Positions 1 through 8,406 of a DNA stretch of 45,118 bases are shown here, piece by piece. The notes below the pieces were generated by a model. The model saw only the letters and a list, made by a program, of their open reading frames with translations, did no database searches and had not been told where the DNA came from. Position numbers and translations under genes: made by a program. The stretch covers positions 6,673-51,790 of the forward strand of contig JAAXWL010000005.1 in NCBI GenBank assembly GCA_013334975.1. Reading direction: 5' to 3'. Position 1 is the first letter of the stretch. Each line of letters starts with the position of its first letter. This DNA is from Chlorobiaceae bacterium (GTDB taxonomy: Bacteria > Bacteroidota > Chlorobiia > Chlorobiales > Chlorobiaceae).

Positions 1-94
1 ATTACTGCAACCACAACATGAAATGAGCTGACCACGATCATGAAAAGGTGATCATGTATGACACTATAACTTCCTCAAGCCAATAGTTTAGTAT

Positions 95-345
95 CAATGG
101 TAAATAGTCGTAAAATCTATTATCATCGAAATCGGTATCCAAATCGGTATCGGTATCGAGTTTCACTTAAAAGAAGCTGATATAACTCACCGGGTATTGT
201 GGTTCATTGTGATAAATAGTTAATAATTAAAAAGATACAGATATGCGCAGTATTTTTTTTAGAATATAAATCGATTTTGATACCGATACCGATTTCGATC
301 TGGATAAATCAATGCACCTAACTACACGCCATTATAAGTTTGACG
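95..345. repeat. Palindromic dispersed repeat, copy A
   Basis: The left arm (about 126-158) is built of ATCGGTAT units and the right arm (about 271-300) carries the complementary ATACCGAT units. The whole could therefore fold as a long hairpin around a ~110-base AT-rich centre. Outer flanks (upstream CAATGGTAAATAGTC, downstream ACGCC...TATAA) are shared with copies B and C, so the repeated unit is larger than the arms. No open reading frame is carried. Confidence 0.75.
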
Positions 346-476
346 CGACAGTAGATCGAATCGATAAACTGTTGTGATCATAATTACTGCAACCACAACA
401 TGAAATGAGCTGACCACGATCATGAAAAGGTGATCATGTATGACACTATAACTTCCTCAAGCCAATAGTTTAGTAT

Positions 477-735
477 CAATGGTAAATAGTCGTAAAATCT
501 ATTATCATCTAAATCGGTATCCAAATCGCTATCGGTATCGAACTACACTTAATGAGGCTTAAAAAATACTCACCATGAATTGTGGTTTATTGCTATAACG
601 ATCTGATATTTAAACTGATATAGCCAGAACCCGGTTATCTGTTTACACACAACAAATCGATTTCGATATCGACACCGATTTCGATCTGGTTAAGTTCAAT
701 GGTAGTTTAATATACGCCAGTATAAATATGATATG
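477..735. repeat. Palindromic dispersed repeat, copy B
   Basis: Same organisation as copy A: left arm 509-541, right arm about 653-687. The centre contains ACTCACCATGAATTGTGG and AGCCAGAACCCGGTTATC, both of which recur in copy C at 26.2-26.4 kb. The left half is nearly identical to copy A because of the 382-base direct duplication, while the centre is closer to copy C. This suggests recombination between copies. Confidence 0.75.
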
Positions 736-1236
736 ACAATAGTTCCGTATAACATTACTATTCTACTTAAGATTTAGAACCAGATAACGATACAGATACA
801 GATGATTAATTGAAATACATAAATATTACTTTTCTATTTGACAAAGCAGACATTAACATTATAGCTGTTCTTGAAAAGCGGATATCAGTGATGATTCGAT
901 AAAATATCATTTAACCCGTTTGACAGAATCTGTCATGAATCCTCTTAATTTGAAATTCATGAGTGTAGATGTAAAAAAACAGAAAAAAACAAGGTTCGGG
1001 TTTCTTTTCGACAATTCGTCAGGATTATTTTTGCGTAAAAGCAGTTTGTTCAGATGTCCATAATCCACTGGTGCTGAACACCCGCGCCGGCGACTTCTTT
1101 CGGCACTGATTCAGCAACGCTGTGTCGTTTTCATAATCGGCTTTCGGTATCAGATTCTTCACCTTTTTTTTCTCTTAAGGATTGTGTACACTACCTGACA
1201 ATCTTGCGTGATTAATGATAATCTTAATCTTAATCT

Positions 1237-1920
1237 ATGAAGGCAGTACTTCTGGTTAGCGGAGGTATGGACAGTCTGGTGGTGACCGCTCTGGCTCACA
1301 AAGAGCGTCTTGAACTCGCTGCCATGCATGTTAACTACGGACAGCGAACGTGGCACAAAGAACTCGAATGCTTCCGGAAAATATGCGACCATTACGGCAT
1401 CGAACATCGCCTTGAGGTGGATGCCCTTTTTCTTAGTTCTATCGGCGGTTCATCGCTCACAGATTTGGCCATACCTGTTTGTCCTGCAGATCTCAATGGT
1501 TCTGAGATTCCCACCAGTTATGTACCTTTCAGGAATGCCAATTTCCTGTCAATGGCGGTGAGCTGGTCGGAGGTCATCGGGGCGAACATGATTTACATCG
1601 GTGCTGTTGAGGAAGATTCATCAGGTTATCCCGATTGCAGGAAAGTATTTTATGACGCTTTTAACCAGATGATACGGCTCGGTACGCGACCAGAGACCAG
1701 AATCGAGATTATGACACCACTGATCACCATGAGCAAAGGGGAGATCGTCAAGAAAGGTCTGGAACTTGATGCGCCGTTTCATTTTAGCTGGTCGTGCTAC
1801 AAGAGCGAGGGTAAGGCGTGCGGTGTATGCGACAGTTGCGCCCGGCGTCTCAGAGCGTTTGAAATGGCAAGCATCACGGATCCGGCAGGATACGAAAGCC
1901 GCCCCAACTATTTGCAATAA
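1237..1920 (+). CDS. queC: 7-cyano-7-deazaguanine synthase QueC
   Basis: This cytoplasmic enzyme converts 7-carboxy-7-deazaguanine to preQ0 with ATP and ammonia, a step toward queuosine in tRNA. The 227-residue protein has the ATP-pyrophosphatase P-loop SGGMDS at residues 8-13. Near its C-terminus it has the zinc-binding cysteine set ([15 protein letters not shown]) typical of QueC, and the length is normal for the family. The start is the first ATG after an AT-rich leader; no strong ribosome-binding site is visible. It is followed by a CPBP protease gene and trpA on the same strand with short gaps, so the three are probably co-transcribed. No other queuosine gene is present. Confidence 0.95.
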   Translation: MKAVLLVSGGMDSLVVTALAHKERLELAAMHVNYGQRTWHKELECFRKICDHYGIEHRLEVDALFLSSIGGSSLTDLAIPVCPADLNGSEIPTSYVPFRNANFLSMAVSWSEVIGANMIYIGAVEEDSSGYPDCRKVFYDAFNQMIRLGTRPETRIEIMTPLITMSKGEIVKKGLELDAPFHFSWSCYKSEGKACGVCDSCARRLRAFEMASITDPAGYESRPNYLQ

Positions 1921-1951
1921 ACATCAATCATAAAGTAATTCCTGTATCATC

Positions 1952-2638
1952 ATGGAAAAGGCAAACGCAATTCCTTCCGCTTCCTCTTCGCTTAACGAGC
2001 GTTTCAATCTTGCTTTTGGTCTGACAGCCCTGATCTGGATCACTGGCCTGGTTGGCCATTTCACCCCGCTGCTGGAGTGGCCAGCGCTGGCGCTCTATGT
2101 TATCGGCAGCATATCCGTGGTCGTCTGGCGTGGCAGAAGCAAAGGGGAGTGGGTGGAGATGTATCTTGCCGGCGGTGATTTGAATAAGTCACTCAAATGG
2201 GGTGGTATTGCTGGCGGGATCCTGTTCGTGATGGACATTGTCAACACGGTGATCTATTATTCAAAAGGTGCTCCGCCGATGACTGACATGCTCGGCATCC
2301 TGATCAACAAAAATTTTCTCTTCTTTTTCCCGGTACTGGTGCTTGCTGAAGAGTTCCTGTGGCGTGGTCTTATGCTCTCAGCCATGGTTGAAAAGGGCTT
2401 GAACGCGCATCTGAGTGTTTTTGTGACTGCAGTTTGCTATGTACTGAACCACTACGCCGTGGCGCCGGTCGGGATGTATGAACGGGGACTTATGGCGATG
2501 ATGGCTTTTCCGATTGGCATGCTTGGCGGTTATATTGCGCTTAGATCGAAAAATGTCTGGGGCAGTGTGCTGGTGCACATGATTACCATGATTTCCATGG
2601 TTCTCGATATTTTCGTTATACCCAATCTCGTGCACTGA
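1952..2638 (+). CDS. CPBP-family intramembrane glutamic endopeptidase
   Basis: A 228-residue membrane protein with about six hydrophobic segments. It carries the CPBP (Abi/Rce1-like) signature EExxxR at residues 133-138 (AEEFLWRG), a histidine in LNHY at about 167, and a second C-terminal histidine in SVLVHM. Family members are intramembrane proteases or prenyl-protein endopeptidases; bacterial substrates are mostly unknown. It lies 31 bases after queC and 21 bases before trpA on the same strand, so it is probably co-transcribed, but neither neighbour suggests a substrate. The family call is firm; the biological role is open. Confidence 0.85.
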   Translation: MEKANAIPSASSSLNERFNLAFGLTALIWITGLVGHFTPLLEWPALALYVIGSISVVVWRGRSKGEWVEMYLAGGDLNKSLKWGGIAGGILFVMDIVNTVIYYSKGAPPMTDMLGILINKNFLFFFPVLVLAEEFLWRGLMLSAMVEKGLNAHLSVFVTAVCYVLNHYAVAPVGMYERGLMAMMAFPIGMLGGYIALRSKNVWGSVLVHMITMISMVLDIFVIPNLVH

Positions 2639-2659
2639 TACCATTTCACTTGCTCTTCT

Positions 2660-3463
2660 ATGAAAGAAAACCGAATTACCCGGCTTCTGAAGCAGGATAA
2701 AAAGCTGCTTCTGGCCTACTATATGCCCGAATTTCCTGTGCCGGGGGCGACGCTTCCCGTGCTTGAAGCTTTGCAGGAGAGTGGGGCTGACCTCATCGAG
2801 CTCGGTATGCCTTACTCTGATCCGATTGGTGACGGTCCGGTGATTCAGGATGCTGCGCACAAAGCTATCAGTCACGGGGTGACCGTCAGCAGCATTTTTG
2901 ATCTGGTCAAAAGAGCACGTAATGGTGAAGGGTGCACTAAGATCACTACTCCCATTCTGCTGATGGGTTACAGCAATCCACTTATCGCCTATGGTGGCGA
3001 CTGCTTTATGGCCGATGCGGTTAAAGCTGGTGTGGACGGGCTTCTGATTCCCGATCTTCCCCCCGAGGAGTCGGAGGATTTCCTCGAACGCGCCCGGAAT
3101 TTCGGCCTTTCGGTGATCTATCTCATCTCGCCGGTTACGCCGCCCGAAAGGATCGCGCTCATCGACAGCCGCTCCACCGATTTCTCTTACTGCATCGCGG
3201 TCAACGCCACCACCGGCACGGGCAAGCTCGACAGCGCTGACATGGACGAGAAGATCGCCGAGTACCTGAAGCGCGTGCGGCAACACGCGAAGAAGAAGTT
3301 CGTGGTCGGCTTCGGCATCAAGGATCGCGAGCGCGTGCGCAAGATGTGGGAGCTGGCCGATGGTGCCGTGGTCGGCTCGGCTCTTCTGCAGCATGTCGCC
3401 GGAGCCAGCACACCCGAAGAGACGGCCTCATTGGCCGCAGGTTTCTGGAAAACTTTGCGGTGA
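2660..3463 (+). CDS. trpA: Tryptophan synthase alpha chain
   Basis: The alpha subunit cleaves indole-3-glycerol phosphate to indole and glyceraldehyde 3-phosphate and channels indole to TrpB. The 267-residue TIM barrel contains the family signature LIELGMPYSDPIGDGPVIQ with the catalytic Asp in the PYSDP segment. It also has the conserved GLLIPDLPPEE loop, and the phosphate-binding GFGIKD and GAVVGSALL segments near the C-terminus. Length is typical. trpB is not beside it, so tryptophan genes are dispersed here. It probably shares a transcript with queC and the CPBP gene. Confidence 0.97.
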   Translation: MKENRITRLLKQDKKLLLAYYMPEFPVPGATLPVLEALQESGADLIELGMPYSDPIGDGPVIQDAAHKAISHGVTVSSIFDLVKRARNGEGCTKITTPILLMGYSNPLIAYGGDCFMADAVKAGVDGLLIPDLPPEESEDFLERARNFGLSVIYLISPVTPPERIALIDSRSTDFSYCIAVNATTGTGKLDSADMDEKIAEYLKRVRQHAKKKFVVGFGIKDRERVRKMWELADGAVVGSALLQHVAGASTPEETASLAAGFWKTLR

Positions 3464-3526
3464 AACTCCTGAGGGAGCTTTGTTTCCGGGACTTCTTCAT
3501 AATCAGTCATTCCGATTGTCCTGATC

Positions 3527-4552
3527 ATGCAAGCATCGAGCAATGACATGCCGGTGGTGACGGTTATCATACCGCATCTCAGGAACCGCCCGATGCTCGA
3601 CTCCTGCCTTGATGCACTTGGCTGGAGCATCTTTACTGACTTTACCATTCTTGTGGTTGATAACGGAGGTGAACGCTCTGACCTTTCTGGTATAGAACGT
3701 GAGCGACCGGATATTCACGTACTTCACCTGCCCGAAAACGCAGGTTATGCCGGCGGCTGCAACCAGGGTCTCATGGTCGCCACTTCGCCCTATGTGGTAT
3801 TTCTCAACGATGACACTCTGGTTGACCCCGACTGGCTTGGCTTTCTGGTCAATACGGCTGAAGCTGATCAGATGATTGGCGCGTTGCAACCCAAAATTCT
3901 CTCACTTCAAGGGCGTCGTGAGGGACAACGTATATTCGACCATGCCGGAGCTGCGGGCGGGCTACTTGACCGGATGGGCTATCCCTATTGCCTCGGCAGG
4001 AGTTTTCGTAAGAGGGAGGTTGATCTGGGGCAGTATGACCAGCAACAGGAGATATTCTGGGCATCAGGTGTCGCCCTGTTTGCCCGACGTGAGGTGCTTC
4101 TGAAACTTGGTGGATTTGAAGCAGGCTTTTTCATGCACATGGAGGAGATTGATCTCTGCTGGCGTATGAAGCTTCTGGGTTACCATGTCCGCTCCGTGCC
4201 GCAATCGGTTGTCTGGCATGAAGGCGGCGTCTCGCTTCCGGTGGGATCTCCGATGAAGGTATTTTACAACCATCGCAATGCCATACTCATGCTGCTGCGT
4301 AACCGTAGCACAGGGGCACTGCTTCTGCTTCTGCCGTTTCGCATGATGCTTGAGGTGCTTGCCATGTTTTTCTATCTTGCCGGAGGAGCGGATGGGGGGA
4401 GGAGGGCATTGCAGGTGATCAGGGCATTTTCATGCGTACCGGGAAGGGTTCCTGAAACACTTCGTCAGCGAAGGATCATCCAGCGGATGAGAACAAAGAG
4501 TGACCGGGAGCTGTTCCGTGGAGTGCCGCTTTCCATGTTTCTGCTGCGTTGA
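3527..4552 (+). CDS. Family 2 glycosyltransferase (rhamnosyltransferase-like)
   Basis: A 341-residue GT-A fold glycosyltransferase. The N-terminus VTVIIPHLRNR, the nucleotide-binding LVVDNGG, the metal-binding LNDDT (DxD-like) and the acceptor-side MEEIDLCWRMK motif place it with GT2 enzymes that build cell-surface polysaccharide, often annotated as rhamnosyltransferases. A hydrophobic segment near residues 260-285 suggests membrane association. The first ATG is used; a second at codon 8 (MPVVTVII) is equally possible because neither has a good ribosome-binding site. It converges on the SRPBCC gene, with 8 bases between them. The sugar donor and acceptor cannot be read from sequence. Confidence 0.85.
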   Translation: MQASSNDMPVVTVIIPHLRNRPMLDSCLDALGWSIFTDFTILVVDNGGERSDLSGIERERPDIHVLHLPENAGYAGGCNQGLMVATSPYVVFLNDDTLVDPDWLGFLVNTAEADQMIGALQPKILSLQGRREGQRIFDHAGAAGGLLDRMGYPYCLGRSFRKREVDLGQYDQQQEIFWASGVALFARREVLLKLGGFEAGFFMHMEEIDLCWRMKLLGYHVRSVPQSVVWHEGGVSLPVGSPMKVFYNHRNAILMLLRNRSTGALLLLLPFRMMLEVLAMFFYLAGGADGGRRALQVIRAFSCVPGRVPETLRQRRIIQRMRTKSDRELFRGVPLSMFLLR

Positions 4553-4560
4553 AATCCGGT

Positions 4561-5094
4561 TCAGCTTTTGGCTCGTGACTCGCAGTAGCGTCGGATCGCT
4601 TTCAGTATCGTCGGAAGATCCTGACTCTGCACGTAGCTCACCAGAAACTGTGGTGCGAAGAACTCCGGTTTGATCTCCGCCTGGTAGGTCAAGAGGGTTC
4701 CCGTCTCATTTTTCCCATCAGCTGCCTCCAGCCGCCACTCACCCTCGTACACTTGAAAATCGCCTCCAACCTGCGAAAAGTAAAGGTGTTCGGGGAAGAC
4801 CTCCACCACCTTGAGGGTGAAATGAACGCTTTTCTCAAAGATGAAGATGCCTGACTTGCCAGATTGAGCGATGATTTTGCTCTGGTTGTTCTCTTCAAGC
4901 AACCGGCTCGAAGCGATCTTTGGCATGGTTTCATTGAGGTGGTTGTAATCGGTCAGCATCTGCCACACGATCGAAGGGTCTGCCTCGATAAAAACGCTGC
5001 CATTCGCCCCGATCACCCCATCCGGTAGCCAGTCGAGATCGATAAGAATCTCGCCCTGCAAAATCCTCGCACGTTTTTCCGGAGAGAGTGCCAT
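4561..5094 (-). CDS. SRPBCC/START-like family protein
   Basis: A 177-residue soluble protein with the SRPBCC (polyketide cyclase/START-like) layout. After a short N-terminal leader comes the strand-helix VFIEADPSIVWQMLTDYNHL, then a series of beta strands, and a C-terminal helix (LPTILKAIRRYCES) that would close the hydrophobic cavity. Family members bind lipids or pigments; in phototrophs related proteins have been linked to lipid or pigment handling, but nothing here shows the ligand. It stands alone on the minus strand, convergent with the glycosyltransferase. The fold call is good; the role is unknown. Confidence 0.75.
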   Translation of the reverse strand: MALSPEKRARILQGEILIDLDWLPDGVIGANGSVFIEADPSIVWQMLTDYNHLNETMPKIASSRLLEENNQSKIIAQSGKSGIFIFEKSVHFTLKVVEVFPEHLYFSQVGGDFQVYEGEWRLEAADGKNETGTLLTYQAEIKPEFFAPQFLVSYVQSQDLPTILKAIRRYCESRAKS

Positions 5095-5387
5095 GGCTGA
5101 AAGGGTTTGGTTGCGATGCCTTTTCTCTCAATGTATCTCTCTGACCATCCTGCTGCAAAGTTTTGGCACTATTCCTCAGGCGCATTTTGATGACACGAGG
5201 ATTATTTCGCAGTGCAGCATTGCCCTCATAGCATCGGCTATATGAACCGGATAGTTGACTCAAATGGATTCTGCCTCCAGAGTTTCGGCAACTTCGCTTA
5301 TGGATACCCGTTCATGTGTATCGATTCGCGAACGTAACCATCGAAATCGAAGGGATGTTTTGATGCAGGATAGATGGATCGACAATA

Positions 5388-6776
5388 TTAATCCTGCGCA
5401 TTGACCGGTTCGGCGTGAACGATGATTCTGGCGGTTTCGGGGAGGGCTTTGTAGAGCAATCCTTCGAGACGGCTGGTGAGGGTGTGGACGTTGGCCAGAA
5501 CAGTGTTGTCGTCGAAGCTACAGTGCAGGGTAATGCAGAATTTCCTGTGACCTGAAACGTGGATATTGACGGCATGGACATCACGGATGGCAGGTATGGT
5601 ACTGGCGGCCTCACGGATGACGGTGTTGAGTCTTGTTTCGTCTTCAGGATCGACAGGGCTTGCGTTGCGCTCTTCATTGTTGAGCGGGTCGAGATGGATG
5701 CAGACGTCGATGTCGCCGTTGAATTCGCGGTGAAGCTCTTGTTCAAGTTCCGAGACCGAGTCGTGTGCTGCTCTGATGGTCAGGCTGCTGTCTACCTCGA
5801 CGTCAAAGGTGATCTGTTTTTTTTCGGCAGTGAGTGAAGTGACGATGTTATGGGCGTGAAGATTGTGGTTCAGGCCGATGGCATGAATCCGTTCGGTGAC
5901 CGTTTCGCTGTTGAGAACGACAGGTCTGGCGTTCACCGTAATATCGCTGTCGGGAATCTCGCCTTTAATTTTCTGCTCCACCGAAGCGCATATTGCCAGC
6001 ACCTTTTCCTGTGGAAGCGTGCGACTGACGGTGATGGTCAGGTCGATGAAGACGAACGGGCCAGCCGGTTTGACCCTCATTTTGTTGATGGCAACTACAC
6101 CGGGTACCTTTTCTACAATCGTTTCGATCTGTTCACTCAATCCGTCAGGTGCTGCGTCTACCAGGACATCGATGGTTTTTCTGCCCAGTTCCCATGCGGC
6201 GCGACTGACCAGCACGGCCACGATAATACCTGCCAGTGCATCTGCCCAATGAATGCCAAACGCGACAAATCCAAGGCCCACAAGGACCACGGCAGACGAT
6301 AAAATGTCTGAACTGAAGTGCAGTGCATCGGCTTCGAGTGCCTGGCTTCTGGTTTCCCTGGCAACTTTTTTCAGGGCTATTGAACGGGATATATCGACCA
6401 GGATCGAAATCACAATGACCGCAATGGCGTACCAGGTAACCTCGATCTCCGCATTGCCGGTTATCAGTCGTTCGACGGCGGCGTAGATGATCCAGAAGGA
6501 GGTGAGAAACAGGAGGCCGGTTTCGATGAGGGCGCTGACACTTTCGATTTTGGTATGGCCGTAGTGGTGTTTTTTGTCAGCCGGCTGGTCACTGATTCTG
6601 ACAGCGAACCAGGTCAGTGCTGCGGCTCCGAAATCCATCGCAGAGTGTGCCGCTTCTGACAGGATGCCGATACTGCCGGTCATGAGGCCAACGACGATTT
6701 TCATAGTGGTCAGGAGGAGACTTGCTGTCACCGAGCTGAGCGCGACGCTCTGCTTTTTTTGCTTTTGGGTACTCAT
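5388..6776 (-). CDS. Cation diffusion facilitator metal exporter
   Basis: A 462-residue CDF-family transporter that exports divalent metal ions (Zn, Fe, Mn or Co type) in exchange for protons. Six membrane helices span roughly residues 10-205. The paired metal-site motifs are visible: SEAAHSAMDF (HxxxD) in the second helix and DALHFSSDI (HxxxD) in the fifth. A KHHYGHTK loop lies between helices 2 and 3. The C-terminal cytoplasmic part is longer than usual and appears to contain two or more tandem dimerisation (ZT-dimer) domains (VVAINKMRVKPAG, HNLHAHNIVT and DVHAVNIHVSGH). Family members of ~300 residues have only one. Metal specificity cannot be settled from sequence. Confidence 0.92.
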   Translation of the reverse strand: MSTQKQKKQSVALSSVTASLLLTTMKIVVGLMTGSIGILSEAAHSAMDFGAAALTWFAVRISDQPADKKHHYGHTKIESVSALIETGLLFLTSFWIIYAAVERLITGNAEIEVTWYAIAVIVISILVDISRSIALKKVARETRSQALEADALHFSSDILSSAVVLVGLGFVAFGIHWADALAGIIVAVLVSRAAWELGRKTIDVLVDAAPDGLSEQIETIVEKVPGVVAINKMRVKPAGPFVFIDLTITVSRTLPQEKVLAICASVEQKIKGEIPDSDITVNARPVVLNSETVTERIHAIGLNHNLHAHNIVTSLTAEKKQITFDVEVDSSLTIRAAHDSVSELEQELHREFNGDIDVCIHLDPLNNEERNASPVDPEDETRLNTVIREAASTIPAIRDVHAVNIHVSGHRKFCITLHCSFDDNTVLANVHTLTSRLEGLLYKALPETARIIVHAEPVNAQD

Positions 6777-6853
6777 GGAGTTGTCGTCAGAGAGCCGGAT
6801 CGGGAGTTATGAACGTTGAGTTTCATCGTGTCTGAATGTAACGAATTACCGGG

Positions 6854-6893
6854 AAAAAACGGGTGTCAGGTGTTTGGTCATACCCCTGTCACC
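6854..6893 (-). terminator. Rho-independent terminator downstream of the MAT gene
   Basis: Read on the minus strand, GGTGACAGG pairs with CCTGACACC (one A-A mismatch) around a ~14-base loop and is followed by CGTTTTTT. It lies after the stop of the MAT gene (7064) and before the CDF exporter gene, so it probably separates the two. Confidence 0.6.
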
Positions 6894-7063
6894 TCACCGT
6901 GATGAGTGCGGAGTGAAGATGAAGTGGACTTGGTGGCCGAAGTGGACAATGTGAGAAAAGAGAGCGAAGAGGGTGGGGAAGTAACGAGTGAATTCAGGAT
7001 GAATCGACTTCAATTCTTCTTCAGCGACCTATAAGACCTATTCGACCTGTGTTCATGGGGCGT

Positions 7064-8278
7064 TCAGCAGATGGGGTATTTTCCCTCAGCGAGTTGTCGG
7101 GTGAAGGTTTTGATTGCTTCGAGTTCGCGATCGATGATTACGGCTGCCTTGTTTTTCAACATTCCGAAATCGGCGTCTGGGGCTGGCTCAAGTTGTACCG
7201 ACGCTATCAGCGGACGATCGATGGGTTGACCGATCTGGCTGCAGAGAGAGACGACTGCCAATTGCACGCCTGATAATTCGCGCCAGATTTTACCGGCGAT
7301 TTCATGGCTCAGGATGTTGTAGATTTTGCCGACATGGTTGACCGGGTTTTTTCCGGCTGCGGCTTCAGTGGTTTGCGGGCGATTGAAAGGGATGATGCCG
7401 TTCACCCGGTTGCCCCGCCCGACCTGTCCGCCGTCGCCGCCTTCAGCCGAGGTGCCGAGTACAGTGATATAGATCCCGTTTTCGCCGCGTGACGGATCGT
7501 CAAGTGTGTTGATGTCGAGAGTGACTTGGTCAAAGCTGTGATGCCGATTTTCGATGAACTTGAGTAGTTCGTCGTGCAGGGCTGCTTTGCGGTCGAAATA
7601 GTGAGCCGGGTTGCTGATGAAACGATCGACAAAAGCGACGGCTACGGTGAGCGTTAGGTGGCGACCGAACCGGTAACCCATGATTTTGATGTCTTCACCT
7701 GTTTCCGGACATCGGTTTTTCAATTCCGGAGAGTTGAGGAACCGTTCAGTGTCGAGCACCAGCCGTTCGGTTTCACTCATCGGAGCATAGCCAACGCCAA
7801 CCGAGGTGTCGTTGGCTCCAATGACCGTTCTGGCGAAAGCATCGGTCAGCTCAGGGGAGCCGGGCTTGATTTCGTTCTGGAAGAGCAGATGCTTGTCGGG
7901 ATCGACGAAACGAAGGTTTTTTCTGATCCATTGTTTCGCTGAGTTCTCGGCGATGTCGCCGATAGGGATGCGTTGCCCATGGTACGAGTAGGTAGCCCGG
8001 TCGCCGAAAATCAGCTTCATCGGCTCGACAAGCACTCCTCCGCCTGTTTTCGGAAGGCTCCGGCCTGCTACGAGCAACCCTTTGTCGATGTTGTGATGAC
8101 AGATGTTGCCGAAATGCTGGACATAATAGCGGCAGAGGTCAATGCAGACCGCCTCCATGATCGAATCGCAGATCGTATCGGGATGGCCGGTACCTTTCCG
8201 TTCGACCAGCTCGATCTGCTGTTCGTTTACCGACCTGCAGGTGGCCCTTTCAACACTTATGTTTCTTGAAACTGTCAT
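7064..8278 (-). CDS. mat: S-adenosylmethionine synthetase, archaeal type
   Basis: This enzyme makes S-adenosylmethionine from methionine and ATP. The 404-residue sequence belongs to the archaeal-type MAT family, not bacterial MetK. It has the N-terminal ERKGTGHPDTICDSIMEAV segment, a GRSLPKTGGGV loop, the GVGYAPMSETERLVLDTE block, and the glycine-rich SAEGGDGGQVGRGNRVNG segment. Length is typical (~400). It is a stand-alone minus-strand gene with its own terminator. Archaeal-type MAT is known in some bacteria, including green sulfur bacteria as I recall, so it supports the taxonomic call. It also links to the methionine genes later in the window by pathway. Confidence 0.93.
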   Translation of the reverse strand: MTVSRNISVERATCRSVNEQQIELVERKGTGHPDTICDSIMEAVCIDLCRYYVQHFGNICHHNIDKGLLVAGRSLPKTGGGVLVEPMKLIFGDRATYSYHGQRIPIGDIAENSAKQWIRKNLRFVDPDKHLLFQNEIKPGSPELTDAFARTVIGANDTSVGVGYAPMSETERLVLDTERFLNSPELKNRCPETGEDIKIMGYRFGRHLTLTVAVAFVDRFISNPAHYFDRKAALHDELLKFIENRHHSFDQVTLDINTLDDPSRGENGIYITVLGTSAEGGDGGQVGRGNRVNGIIPFNRPQTTEAAAGKNPVNHVGKIYNILSHEIAGKIWRELSGVQLAVVSLCSQIGQPIDRPLIASVQLEPAPDADFGMLKNKAAVIIDRELEAIKTFTRQLAEGKYPIC

Positions 8279-8406
8279 TCCTGATGGCCTCCTTGAGTCG
8301 TTCGATCAGTCCTGAAACAGGATTTACCTGTCAAAGAAAATGTACTGAAATCTTTTGTGCATGGCAAAGGCAGGGCTTCGTTCCACCCGCTCGTTCAGCT
8401 TCCGGT

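Larger units (their letters stand above)
1..1236. other. Long AT-rich non-coding region with repeat copies
   Basis: I see no convincing gene before queC. The stretch is AT-rich. It is occupied mainly by two copies of a ~260-bp palindromic repeat, which lie inside a larger direct duplication with a period of 382 bases: bases 1-127 recur almost unchanged from 383. Another weak repeat arm with GATACA units lies near 785-805. The last ~80 bases before queC should hold its promoter, but no clear -35/-10 pair stands out. Confidence 0.7.

Noticed and set aside
2378-3394. Long minus-strand frame opposite the CPBP and trpA genes
   Set aside because: It is a shadow of strong coding on the other strand. 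It has histidine/arginine-rich composition and no domain.
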